A stretch of DNA of 64,000 bases from Nitrospirae bacterium YQR-1. Its GTDB lineage: Bacteria > Nitrospirota > Thermodesulfovibrionia > Thermodesulfovibrionales > Magnetobacteriaceae. Shown piece after piece: positions 17,006 through 24,806 of the stretch. How positions within the stretch are numbered: the first letter of the stretch is position 1; each line of letters starts with the position of its first letter. The notes beneath the pieces are model-generated. The model was not told where the DNA came from. It ran no database searches and worked only from the letters and a program-made list of their open reading frames with translations. Made by a program: the position numbers and the translations under genes. Location of the stretch: the NCBI GenBank assembly GCA_039908095.1, contig JAMOBJ010000003.1, forward strand, positions 67,643 to 131,642, in the 5' to 3' direction.

Positions 17006-17164
17006 TTATGTCTCCGTTGCCTTAAGCTCCAACATGCAATCGAGTTTCTGCTTTACCTTATTCTTTATCTTTTCAAGTAAAACTGGATTATTGCGCTTAA
17101 GCACCTCATAAGCTATAGCGCCGGTAAATACTCCCAGAAATATTCCAATCATAGTCTTAGCCAT
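17006..17164 (-). CDS. 52-aa single-helix membrane peptide
   Basis: A short frame that is easily missed. The ATG at 17164 has CAGGAGG upstream at good distance, and the stop lies two bases before the mamP start. The peptide has one membrane helix (MIGIFLGVFTGAIAYEVL) and then a basic amphipathic tail (KRNNPVLLEKIKNKVKQKL). The strong ribosome site and the tight packing between the acidic repeat gene and mamP support it as a real gene. Small single-helix proteins are common in magnetosome membranes, but I cannot match this one to a named Mam, Mad or Man protein. Confidence 0.72.
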   Translation of the reverse strand: MAKTMIGIFLGVFTGAIAYEVLKRNNPVLLEKIKNKVKQKLDCMLELKATET

Positions 17165-17203
17165 TGTTGAAATTACCTCCTGACGGATGCTTTCTCTCCA
17201 CCT

Positions 17204-18619
17204 CTACCATCTTTCTTCCTCTGTCTTGTCACCGGATTCAGTTTTATTGTTATCTTCCAAGCGTTGAGTTTCCGCTGATTCGTCTTTGGTCTCAACCTCA
17301 GAAGCCGGCTGCTCACCGGCTGCACTCTCGGGCTCATCAATAGCCGCCTCTTGCACAACCTCTTCAGCCTCAGCCGCCACCGGCTCCTCAGGGGTAGAGT
17401 AAACACTCTCCGGTTGTACCTCGGCTTCAACCGCCATCGGCTCCTCAGGGGCAGCCTCAGACATCAACGGCGCATCCACTACCACCACCTCAGCAACCGT
17501 AGGCTCCTCCGGTGCGACCTCAGCCGCTTTACAGCATGTTGGATACAGGCGCTCTTGTCTTTCCTTTATTAGTTCATTGAGTTTTTCTTCATTTTCTTTC
17601 AGTTTACTCAGATACCCTGCGGCTTCCTCATCCCTTAGTAAGTCAGACAAAATCTGTCCCTCGAAAATCCTCCTGCCAAGCAAGGTGATGAGTTTTTCGT
17701 TTTCTTTCTTTAAACGGCGTATATCATAAGAGATGATGACCCCTCGGGCGGAGCCTTTTCCTGCGTCTGCAGAAGTCTTTGCCGCGGCAGATGTTGTATT
17801 GGCAAAGAACCTGCCGGTGGCTGATGCCCCATCGGCTACTGTTTTGCCCATAGAGGAGAAAAATCCGCCGATTTTAGAGAGCGTCTCAGGATTTGTAGAG
17901 GCATCCACAGTAGCGGAGGCTGCCTTTGCTATAGCCTTGCCGGAGATTACAGCCCCATCGGCTATTGTTTTGCCGGCTTTGGATAATAGCTCACCTACTC
18001 CCAAAGACTCTGCGGCGTCAACTGTGGCCTTTGCCGTAACAGTCGTGGCCTTTGCTATTGCCTTACCGGAAATTACTGCACCTTCCGCCACAACTTTACC
18101 CATTGTGGCAAAAAAGTCCCCCATATCCTCCGTAATTGTCACCGCATAATCACCAAGGTGTTCCATTACATATCTGAAATCTTTATTTTCAACTTCCTCA
18201 TAAAATTTCTTTTTCTTTACAGTCTCTTTCTCAGGCTGTTTTTCATCGGCCTGCTCTTGAGCCCTTAGGGGTTCCACCGCCGGCTCCTCAACTTTTTCCT
18301 CAGCTGCCGGAGATTCTTCCTCTCTCTCCTGCGGTACACCAGCCTCTTCTGTTGCCACAGCTTCTTCTGTTACTACAGTCTCTTCTGTTACTACAGTCTC
18401 TGCTGTTGTTCCTTCTTCCGCTGATGTTACCTCTGTCACTTCCTCAGTCGGGGCGGGTTCATCCACATCCGGCACTATGGGCATATCTGAGCTTTCAACA
18501 GCTGCCTCCGTTTCCACAGCATTTTCCTCAGCCGCTATGGCAGGAGTTTCATCCTCACTATGTGTCTCTTCCAAGTTTTCTTCACTCTTCACATTCTCAT
18601 TATTATATTCATCGGCCAT
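17204..18619 (-). CDS. Acidic repeat protein with central Gly/Ala repeats, 471 aa
   Basis: The N-terminal 120 residues and C-terminal 130 residues are extremely acidic, rich in Glu, Ala, Pro and Thr (APEEP and EEPVAAEAE patterns). The middle (about 165-295) has three imperfect repeats headed GK(V/T)(V/I)A(E/D)GA, two of them continuing AVISGKAIAKA. A short coiled coil follows (YDIRRLKKENEKLITLLG, EEKLNELIKERQERL). I use the ATG at 18619 because GGAGG lies five bases before it; an upstream ATG at 18667 lacks a ribosome site. The composition recalls the acidic magnetosome linker MamJ, and it sits two genes from mamK, but there is no sequence proof of homology. Confidence 0.8.
   Translation of the reverse strand: MADEYNNENVKSEENLEETHSEDETPAIAAEENAVETEAAVESSDMPIVPDVDEPAPTEEVTEVTSAEEGTTAETVVTEETVVTEEAVATEEAGVPQEREEESPAAEEKVEEPAVEPLRAQEQADEKQPEKETVKKKKFYEEVENKDFRYVMEHLGDYAVTITEDMGDFFATMGKVVAEGAVISGKAIAKATTVTAKATVDAAESLGVGELLSKAGKTIADGAVISGKAIAKAASATVDASTNPETLSKIGGFFSSMGKTVADGASATGRFFANTTSAAAKTSADAGKGSARGVIISYDIRRLKKENEKLITLLGRRIFEGQILSDLLRDEEAAGYLSKLKENEEKLNELIKERQERLYPTCCKAAEVAPEEPTVAEVVVVDAPLMSEAAPEEPMAVEAEVQPESVYSTPEEPVAAEAEEVVQEAAIDEPESAAGEQPASEVETKDESAETQRLEDNNKTESGDKTEEERW
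17733..18120 (-). repeat. Three imperfect Gly/Ala-rich coding repeats
   Basis: Inside the acidic protein, three units of about 28-45 codons begin GKVVAEGAVISGKAIAKA, GKTIADGAVISGKAIAKA and GKTVADGASATGRFFAN. The first two are nearly identical in protein; the third has drifted. They read as amphipathic helices rich in small residues. Confidence 0.7.
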
Positions 18620-18671
18620 AGTTACCTCCATATCACTTTTTTTATCACTTTTTCGCTTTCTTCCCATTCTA

Positions 18672-18917
18672 TTAAATCTCCGTTTCTTTTCTTCTTTTTA
18701 ATTTTTCCTGCATCTTCTTTATTATCAGATAAGTCACTATCGTCATTACAACACCCAGCGCTACGCTAAAAACTATAATCAAACTTAAATTCACGTGAAC
18801 ATGGCTTCCAAAAAAAACCTTGACGGGAACCTGCATTTGATTCTGATCAAGGAATACCACAGTAAGAAAAATAGCTATTGAAGCAGGCAGGAATTTTAGC
18901 AGTATAAAATCTCTCAT
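18672..18917 (-). CDS. LapA-like / MamL-like two-helix membrane protein
   Basis: An 81-residue protein with two membrane helices (about 7-23 and 43-66) and a strongly basic C-terminal tail (KKMQEKLKRRKETEI). The loop between the helices (DQNQMQVPVKVFFG) matches the LapA-domain pattern of N-x-x-x-V-x-V-x-F-F/L-G. MamL of Magnetospirillum has the same size, topology and basic tail and is needed for vesicle formation. I call it LapA-like with possible MamL function. There are 208 bases between it and mamK, so it may have its own promoter or rely on read-through; I see no strong ribosome site. Confidence 0.72.
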   Translation of the reverse strand: MRDFILLKFLPASIAIFLTVVFLDQNQMQVPVKVFFGSHVHVNLSLIIVFSVALGVVMTIVTYLIIKKMQEKLKRRKETEI

Positions 18918-19125
18918 AATGGTTCAGTCCAACATGTTTGCTGTGTTATAAAAACAACATTTAAAGGCCATACGTGTATGTATGTATCCTCTTTGCCCTG
19001 CACACATGTTACTCTTAACCTCCTCAAGCCCTTACCGTCCCCGGCCCTACGACCAAGCTTTACATCCCTAAGTACTCAGCCCCCGTTACACTTAGCAGTA
19101 TTGTACCGCTGTGACTCATAAAAAT

Positions 19126-20196
19126 CTATTTTTTCTTGCTGCCGATTTCGTTCCAATACTCCTCAGGCATATCCTTACAGAGCAATAAAGCTCCGTTTGC
19201 GCCGGCAAAAAGAGTTTCCTCAATTCTTGTAACCTTGCCGTAACCGAGGTGTATTTTCATATAATCTTCAATTTCTTTTTTAAGCCCTGCTATCTGGCTG
19301 CCGCCGCCGGCTAAATATACGTTTTCTTTCAAAACCGCCTGAAACTCGGGATCAAAGGTGGCGATAAGTTTCTTAACACCCTCTACTATCTCAGGAACAA
19401 TCTCCCTGCAAGCCATCTTCAGCTCATTTGTTACATCATGTCTCTCAGGTTTGCCCTTTACCGGTATCTCTATGAAAATACTGTCGCCATGTTCCGATAT
19501 ATTGGCGTTGTCCTCTTTAAACCTCTTTACCATGTTTACTGTGAAATTAGCGTTTCCGTGCTTTTTCATAATCAGGTCGTAAAATACCGAGTCTATATAG
19601 TCTCCGGCTTTAGTCGTTGTAATCTGATCATCATCTGAGGGCATAGTACCGTGCATTCTGCACAGATCCACTGTCCCGGCGCCAATGTCCACAATTAAAA
19701 CATTATTAAGAAGATTCAGCCCGTAAGCTACGGCAAAAGGTTCTGAGACAATCATAACATCGTCAAGAATACCCGCGGCGATTTCAAGCAGTACTTTTTT
19801 ATTTTTTCTGCTTGCCATGGCAGGAGCCCCTAAAACCCCTCTTACTATAAATTCGCCCTCAACATCGGTGCTGCCCTCTTTAGCAATTTCTATTAAGTGA
19901 CGCAACAAGTCCTTTGCTGCATTTATTGAATGCTGATATCCGGCGTCCTTTTCCGTCAACTCATCAGTATATTTCAGCATGCCTTTATCAAAAGGTCTGT
20001 ACAAATTTACCGCCATCTTGTTCCTTAAAGCATCATCGCCAAATGCCATATCCTTACCAAGGAGTTTTTTCGATATTGCATCTTTTGGATACCCAACATA
20101 GCTCGACACAAACGTCCGTATGCCGTTGTCACAGGCTATTACGCTTCGTGATGTTCCCAAATCTATGCCGACGTTCAGTATATTTCTGTCAGACAT
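19126..20196 (-). CDS. mamK: MamK, magnetosome actin-like filament protein
   Basis: A 356-residue actin-like ATPase that polymerises into the filaments guiding magnetosome chains. The nucleotide motifs are intact: phosphate-1 GIDLGTSRS near the N-terminus, phosphate-2 IVDIGAGTVDLC near 170, and adenosine motif LAGGGSQIAGL near 300. MamK-specific stretches include YVGYPKDAISKKLLGKDMAFG and the C-terminal MPEEYWNEIG. GGGAGA precedes the ATG. It lies between the 171-aa coiled-coil gene and the LapA-like gene. A second, divergent actin-like protein is encoded upstream at 21076-22296. Confidence 0.96.
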   Translation of the reverse strand: MSDRNILNVGIDLGTSRSVIACDNGIRTFVSSYVGYPKDAISKKLLGKDMAFGDDALRNKMAVNLYRPFDKGMLKYTDELTEKDAGYQHSINAAKDLLRHLIEIAKEGSTDVEGEFIVRGVLGAPAMASRKNKKVLLEIAAGILDDVMIVSEPFAVAYGLNLLNNVLIVDIGAGTVDLCRMHGTMPSDDDQITTTKAGDYIDSVFYDLIMKKHGNANFTVNMVKRFKEDNANISEHGDSIFIEIPVKGKPERHDVTNELKMACREIVPEIVEGVKKLIATFDPEFQAVLKENVYLAGGGSQIAGLKKEIEDYMKIHLGYGKVTRIEETLFAGANGALLLCKDMPEEYWNEIGSKKK

Positions 20197-20239
20197 TATT
20201 GTTCTCCCGTTAGCTTTTTTAAAAACTCAGATTTGCTGA

Positions 20240-20755
20240 TCATTTCATTTCCGAACGCAGCTCTACATTTTCCATAACTATACTTTTCAAAAAAGATTTC
20301 TTTGAATCACTCAGTTTTTTCTTAGGCTCAGACAGCTTGCTCTTTTTAGCCAAACTTATGCCATGCTTTTCTATGTAAGCAAGACGTTTTTCAATTGCCT
20401 CAAGCCGTTGCTCTATATTAGTAAGGCGCATACTACGCCTCTTTATCAGGTTCTCTATGTATAGCAGGATTTCTTTAATTTCCTTTGCCGCCTTGTCTGT
20501 CAAATCTTTTATCGGCTGCATGACGCCTCTAACGGGGGCGACTATCCCTTTAAGCGGAACGGCTACTTTAGCTATCGGCGCCCCTACCGCTTTTCCCCCT
20601 CTTACCACATAACTATACACCACCAGCACAGAGTATTCCATAGAGGCATAAGTGTAAAGCCATGATTCGTTAAGTATTTCAACGCTCCCTGATACGGAAG
20701 AGTCCAGCACTTTCTTTATGTCATCATAATCTACTTTCACATTCGGCACTCTCAT
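20240..20755 (-). CDS. Basic coiled-coil protein upstream of mamK, 171 aa
   Basis: I take the ATG at 20755 (AGGAGG five bases upstream), giving 171 residues; a longer frame to 20824 lacks a ribosome site. The protein has an acidic, hydrophobic N-terminal half (WLYTYASMEYSVLVVYSYVV), a proline-punctuated middle (KVAVPLKGIVAPVRGVMQPI), a coiled coil (LTNIEQRLEAIEKRLAYIEK) and a lysine-rich tail (KKSKLSEPKKKLSDSKKS). It lies 43 bases before mamK and behind two strong promoter-like sequences. The amphipathic middle may bind membranes, and the neighbour suggests a MamK partner; both are inference. Confidence 0.75.
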   Translation of the reverse strand: MRVPNVKVDYDDIKKVLDSSVSGSVEILNESWLYTYASMEYSVLVVYSYVVRGGKAVGAPIAKVAVPLKGIVAPVRGVMQPIKDLTDKAAKEIKEILLYIENLIKRRSMRLTNIEQRLEAIEKRLAYIEKHGISLAKKSKLSEPKKKLSDSKKSFLKSIVMENVELRSEMK

Positions 20756-20842
20756 ACAATCCTCCTTAATAGGCCACCGTTTCCAGTACCATCTACATCT
20801 GCAATAATTATTACAGACGAACACATCCGATACAACGCCAAA

Positions 20843-20872
20843 ATTCTATAAAAATAAACAAAATAAAGTCAA
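20843..20872 (-). promoter_or_regulatory. Sigma-70-like promoter, proximal, for the mamK block
   Basis: On the minus strand TTGACT (20867-20872) is followed after 18 bases by TAGAAT (20843-20848). It lies about 90 bases before the ATG at 20755. The -35 element reads TTGACTT, the same as in the other two minus-strand promoters of this cluster. Confidence 0.55.
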
Positions 20873-20928
20873 GCAAATATTTTTATTGATAATCTAAACT
20901 TTAACTACATCATTTACAAAAACATTAT

Positions 20929-20958
20929 TGTATAACATAAACCAACAGGTAAAGTCAA
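20929..20958 (-). promoter_or_regulatory. Sigma-70-like promoter, distal, for the mamK block
   Basis: On the minus strand TTGACT (20953-20958) is followed after 18 bases by TATACA (20929-20934). Directly upstream lie the 18-base tandem repeats, which would be in a position to bind an activator. Confidence 0.5.
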
Positions 20959-20961
20959 ATT

Positions 20962-21010
20962 TTTATTTTGAGTAAGTTGTTTATTTTGAGTAAGTTGTTT
21001 ATTTTGAGTA
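20962..21010. repeat. 18-base direct repeat, 2.7 tandem copies
   Basis: The unit TTTATTTTGAGTAAGTTG occurs at 20962-20979 and 20980-20997, with the first 13 bases again at 20998-21010. The copies are exact. They lie four bases upstream of the distal promoter of the mamK block, so a regulator-binding array is likely; replication iterons are less likely because no replication gene is near. Confidence 0.8.
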
Positions 21011-21075
21011 GTTCACCACATTAGCGATTATATCGGCAAACGAGGTAAGGACTTCCTCATCGGCAACATATTTTA

Positions 21076-22296
21076 TTACCGCTCCTCGCTCATGGCCATT
21101 ACGAGGGCTCCCTTTGATGTGGCATTTAACGGATCCACCGCCGTCCTAACCTCAGAGATTTCTATCGGCAAACGCACAGCTCCTATGGCCTTTTCCACTC
21201 TTTCCTTTAAACCTTTCGGCATGCACGTTCCGCCGCTTAACACTATTGGAATTGGAGAGGTGATTTTGGGAACCTTATCAGAGGAGGCAATCACCTGCTG
21301 TAAGCTCCTGACAAGTGAGTTAATCAGGTCCATATAGTAAATATGAAGGGACATTTCCACTTTATTGGTGGGCAGTACTGAGAGGTCCAGCGCCTCCTCT
21401 TTTATTACCTTTATCTTGGTAGCTGATTCATTAACGTCTCTGCTTACCATCTCATCAATATAATCTCCGCCCTTTTGGATGCTATAGGTGATGACCGGCA
21501 CGGATAAATACGACAGGCAAATGTTACACATGCCCCCGCCCATGCTTATGCCGATACCTGTGAAATTATTGTCGGCAAGCTCCGACATAACCACAGCAAG
21601 CCCCTCATTTATCGGAACCGGCGTATAGCCCATGGTCTCAAAAAACATCTTTAAAATTGACTGGTGCCCTATCGAAAGCACAGCGCTGCCGACTGGGTCA
21701 CCCGGAACGCTGTAGCAAAGAATCTCACCAAACTTCTTGGGTTTTTGCACGACGGTTTTTATTATTGACTGCATGAGGGTTATGCCTTCGTTTTCACGGG
21801 AGCTTAGAAATCCCCTTTCCATCGGTCTCCTTGTATTGGTATTAAACATGTTTGCGAAGTTTTCTGCAGAATAGCCGATTATATAATATTGCTTATCGAA
21901 CTCTATAAATGTGACCTCATTTTTATTAAGAATTGACTTGGTAAACCTCGACTGTGGGATTGTGAAAAAGGCATTTACCTGTTTCACTACATGGATGCTG
22001 TTACCCTTATTCTGAGCCAGGACGATATTGCTGGTACCAATATCCATCCCAATAGGCCCATAAGGACTTTCGGCAACCTGCCCGGGCTCCTTATCAGTGG
22101 TAACAGTCGCCTTTTCCGTAGTCCGGTATGCTGACTCAATCCGTGCATCCGACACCGGTCTGTCATAGACAGGCGGCGGAGCACTAATTGAGGGCGCAGG
22201 GGGTACTGCGTTCTGTGAATCCTCTTGTGAATTCATATCACTCAATCTTGATTTCAATCTTTCTATCTCATACTGAAGGTCATTTTCTTCCGACAT
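21076..22296 (-). CDS. Divergent actin-like protein with coiled-coil N-terminus (Mad28-like)
   Basis: A 406-residue actin-like protein, first gene of the magnetosome run. Residues 1-20 form a short coiled coil (NDLQYEIERLKSRLSDMNSQ), then comes a Pro-rich linker to about 75, then the actin fold. Phosphate-1 (GMDIGTSNIVLA) and the adenosine motif (VLSGGTCMPKGL) are conserved. The phosphate-2 motif reads GISMGGGMCNICL where MamK has VDIGAGTVDLC, so the catalytic-loop Asp and Thr are missing. It may bind nucleotide but hydrolyse it poorly. The ATG has GGGAGG upstream. Deep-branching magnetotactic bacteria carry an actin-like Mad28 besides MamK; this is the likely counterpart. Confidence 0.82.
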   Translation of the reverse strand: MSEENDLQYEIERLKSRLSDMNSQEDSQNAVPPAPSISAPPPVYDRPVSDARIESAYRTTEKATVTTDKEPGQVAESPYGPIGMDIGTSNIVLAQNKGNSIHVVKQVNAFFTIPQSRFTKSILNKNEVTFIEFDKQYYIIGYSAENFANMFNTNTRRPMERGFLSSRENEGITLMQSIIKTVVQKPKKFGEILCYSVPGDPVGSAVLSIGHQSILKMFFETMGYTPVPINEGLAVVMSELADNNFTGIGISMGGGMCNICLSYLSVPVITYSIQKGGDYIDEMVSRDVNESATKIKVIKEEALDLSVLPTNKVEMSLHIYYMDLINSLVRSLQQVIASSDKVPKITSPIPIVLSGGTCMPKGLKERVEKAIGAVRLPIEISEVRTAVDPLNATSKGALVMAMSEER

Positions 22297-22497
22297 TTAC
22301 TGCCTCCCTTTTATATGTTCATAATATTTATGGTATCACAGCCAAATACACATTTTGTTTAATACCCTTTCCTGCCGGTTCACAAGCCTTTTGAGATACT
22401 TCAATGTCTCCGTCCTCTCATAAAACCACCGCTTCCAAAGCAAGATATTCCTTCATTAACAAAAAAACCTTAAATAACACTTTTTTCATTACGACAT

Positions 22498-22527
22498 ATT
22501 ATCAGAAAAAAAAAAAAAATAAGTCAA
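22498..22527 (-). promoter_or_regulatory. Sigma-70-like promoter of the magnetosome operon
   Basis: On the minus strand TTGACT (22522-22527) and GATAAT (22498-22503) are 18 bases apart; the spacer contains 14 consecutive T. It lies 202 bases upstream of the first magnetosome gene, leaving a leader of nearly 200 bases. A homopolymer in a promoter spacer can vary in length and so could tune expression. Confidence 0.6.
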
Positions 22528-22614
22528 GTAAAAAATAAAAATAATAAAAATATTTATTTACACCATTGACAAGCCTCAGCTCCCCGCTTCTCTATCGCAT
22601 CAGAGACAGTTTTA

Positions 22615-22690
22615 TACCGGGTTGCATTCATTCGATTAACTTTGTCGGCATCGTCAAAAGCTCCTTGACGTAGAAAGTCTATAGTTGGTA
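22615..22690 (-). mobile_element. MITE-like repeat, shortened copy
   Basis: It begins TACCGGGTTGCA (22615-22626) after a TTA. To 22673 it matches the reverse complement of the right half of the copies at 31728-31869 and 50216-50339, including CATTCATTCGATTAACTTTG and AAAGCTCCTTGACGTA. Beyond that it diverges and ends at TTGGTA (22685-22690), like the other element ends. An internal deletion is the simplest reading. Confidence 0.6.
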
Positions 22691-22814
22691 TAGTGGCTGT
22701 GGCAGGATAACTTGCTGCAACTCATCGTACATTGAGTGGGCGTGGACAAAAATTTACGCCCTGTCTGTAATTTCAATGACTGATAGATTTCCAATTCACA
22801 CTAAACCATGACAG

Positions 22815-24806
22815 ATGGACAATACAGATAAGACAAAAGAGCAGCTAATCGATAGGGTAGCAGAGCTGGAACATCTTTTAGATAAATGCAAGAGAGAACT
22901 ACGGCATAGCTATAAGGAAATAAAATCACTTCTTTTCTCAACCCTTGATTCGACTGCCGATGGTATTCTTGTTGTGGACAGAAAAGGAAATATAACGTAC
23001 TTTAATCAGAAATTTGTGCAGATGTGGCAAATACCGGATTCCTTATTGTCCACTAAAGATGACGCCAAACTTATCTCTTATGTGCTCAAACAGTTGAGCG
23101 ATCCGGAGGAATTTCTCAAAAAAGTAAATAACCTTTACGATAACCCCTTAAAATCGAGTTTTGATACTATAGAATTTAAGAATGGAAGGTTTTTTGAACG
23201 ATACTCGCAGCCGCAAAAAATGGACAATGATGTAATTGGACGGGTATGGAGTTTTCGTGATGTAACAACACATAAAACGGCACAACGTAAACTTCAAAGT
23301 AGTGAGAGGAGATATCGCCGATTGGTTGAACTGCATCACGCCGGCATATGTGTCTTTGATAAAGAGGGTTCTGCTGTATATGTAAATCCTGCGATGGCAA
23401 ATATGCTGGGGTACAATGCTGAGGAAATAATTGGACATAAGGCACAGGAATTTTTAGATGAATCGGATATTCCCTTGTTGGTGGATGTTAAAGAAAAATT
23501 GCGGGAGGGGAACTACGAGAATTTGGAGTTAAGATTTACTAAAAAAGACGGCACTAAACTATACGCAATGGCAGACTTGTCACCCATGTTTGATGAATTT
23601 GGGATATATGATGGAATAATAGCAGGAGTTGTCGATATAACTGAAAAGAGGTTGATTGAACAAGAGCTGCGGCATTCTCAAAAGATGGAATCAATAGGAC
23701 AGCTTGCCGGTGGAGTAGCTCACGATTTTAATAATATAATTTCTTCAATTTCAAACTATGTATATTTGATAAAAAGAAAAATAAATGATATAACAACAGA
23801 GGAATTAAAAGACTTTGTAGATGAGATACAAGCATCGGCAGACAGAGCGTCAAATCTTACAAAGAGTTTATTGGTATTTAGCAGAAAGCATGCATTTGAG
23901 TTTAATACAGTGAATCTTGGTGATATTGTTTATAAGATGAAAGACTTCTTAGCTAATCTGATAGATGAAGATATTGAATTAAATATTGAAATAAATGAAA
24001 AAGATTTACCCATATATGCCGATAGAAACCAGATAGAAATGATGCTTATGAACTTAGCTGCCAATGCACGTGATGCGATGGTCAACTGTGGGAAATTGGA
24101 TATTAATTTACAAAAAGTAAAATCTGACGAAAAATTTCTGAAATTAATGAGTGTGGAAAAAACCAGGGAATATGCTTTACTCAGTATTACAGATACAGGG
24201 ACAGGAATGGACACAGAGCTAATTAAAAAGATATTTGATCCCTTTTTTACTACAAAAGAAGTGGGAAAAGGAACCGGACTTGGGTTAGCCACGGTTTATG
24301 GGATTGTAAAACAACATAAAGGATACATTGACGTACAAAGCGTATTAGGCATAGGGACAACTTTTTCAATATATCTTCCCCTGACCTATAATTTTATTAC
24401 TAATGCAGAACTGCTGCTTAGTGGTGAGACTGATTATGAGTATGGTAAAGGGTGCATTCTTTTAGCTGAAGACGATGATGTTCTAAGACAGATAACATCT
24501 CGTGTGTTGACAAGAGTAGGTTATCAGGTGATAACCGCAGCGGATGGTAAAGAGGCGGTAAATCTGTATAGCAAACACAATGTAGATTTAATAATAATGG
24601 ATATTATAATGCCAAAGATGAATGGTAAAGAGGCATACGATAAAATAATAAAAATGAACAAAGATGCTAAGGTCATCTTTGTCAGCGGCTATACGGACGA
24701 TTTTTTAGAAAATAAGCTGATAAAAGAAGAGGAATTCAATTATTTAAACAAGCCTATTAACACAGTTAAGTTGTTATCCAAGATTAAAGAGATATTAAAT
24801 TGTTAA
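22815..24806 (+). CDS. Hybrid sensor histidine kinase (PAS-PAS-HisKA-HATPase-REC)
   Basis: A 663-residue soluble sensor kinase with no membrane helix. After a short coiled coil come PAS domains at about 35-150 and 162-280, then the His-phosphorylation box with H302 (GGVAHDFNNIISS), the ATPase domain (N box MNLAANARDAM; DTGTGM; GKGTGLGLATVYGIV) and a C-terminal receiver domain (LAEDDDV with acceptor in DLIIMDIIMPKMNG). It overlaps the next gene, an HD-GYP response regulator, by seven bases, so the two form one signalling pathway. No ribosome site is obvious before the ATG. The signal is unknown. Confidence 0.88.
   Translation: MDNTDKTKEQLIDRVAELEHLLDKCKRELRHSYKEIKSLLFSTLDSTADGILVVDRKGNITYFNQKFVQMWQIPDSLLSTKDDAKLISYVLKQLSDPEEFLKKVNNLYDNPLKSSFDTIEFKNGRFFERYSQPQKMDNDVIGRVWSFRDVTTHKTAQRKLQSSERRYRRLVELHHAGICVFDKEGSAVYVNPAMANMLGYNAEEIIGHKAQEFLDESDIPLLVDVKEKLREGNYENLELRFTKKDGTKLYAMADLSPMFDEFGIYDGIIAGVVDITEKRLIEQELRHSQKMESIGQLAGGVAHDFNNIISSISNYVYLIKRKINDITTEELKDFVDEIQASADRASNLTKSLLVFSRKHAFEFNTVNLGDIVYKMKDFLANLIDEDIELNIEINEKDLPIYADRNQIEMMLMNLAANARDAMVNCGKLDINLQKVKSDEKFLKLMSVEKTREYALLSITDTGTGMDTELIKKIFDPFFTTKEVGKGTGLGLATVYGIVKQHKGYIDVQSVLGIGTTFSIYLPLTYNFITNAELLLSGETDYEYGKGCILLAEDDDVLRQITSRVLTRVGYQVITAADGKEAVNLYSKHNVDLIIMDIIMPKMNGKEAYDKIIKMNKDAKVIFVSGYTDDFLENKLIKEEEFNYLNKPINTVKLLSKIKEILNC

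Larger units (their letters stand above)
20756..21075. other. 320-base non-coding stretch with tandem promoters and an 18-base repeat
   Basis: A very AT-rich gap between the actin-like gene and the 171-aa gene. It holds two minus-strand promoter-like sequences (20843-20872 and 20929-20958) and 2.7 tandem copies of an 18-base unit (20962-21010), which are listed separately. No gene was found in it. It probably starts a second transcription unit for the mamK block. Confidence 0.6.
22297..22814. other. 518-base divergent intergenic region
   Basis: This gap separates the minus-strand magnetosome operon from a plus-strand sensor kinase gene. It contains a minus-strand promoter (22498-22527) with a 14-base A tract in its spacer, and a shortened copy of the MITE-like repeat (22615-22690). 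The rest is AT-rich and holds no open frame that I can support. Confidence 0.6.

Noticed and set aside
17173..17430. Basic Arg/Leu-rich minus-strand frame of 85 codons
   Set aside because: It is a shifted frame inside the end of the acidic repeat gene; its odd composition is produced by the Glu/Ala-rich codons of the real gene.
18918..19125. Small gene or RNA between mamK and the LapA-like gene
   Set aside because: Only a 19-codon frame was found, with no ribosome site, and no clear hairpin or tRNA-like structure could be drawn.
20962..21010. CRISPR array or plasmid iterons
   Set aside because: The 18-base units are directly adjacent with no spacers, and no cas or replication gene is near; a regulator-binding array fits better.
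22808..22831. Upstream ATG just before the first kinase gene start
   Set aside because: It opens a frame of only seven codons; a regulatory upstream frame is possible but nothing else supports it.
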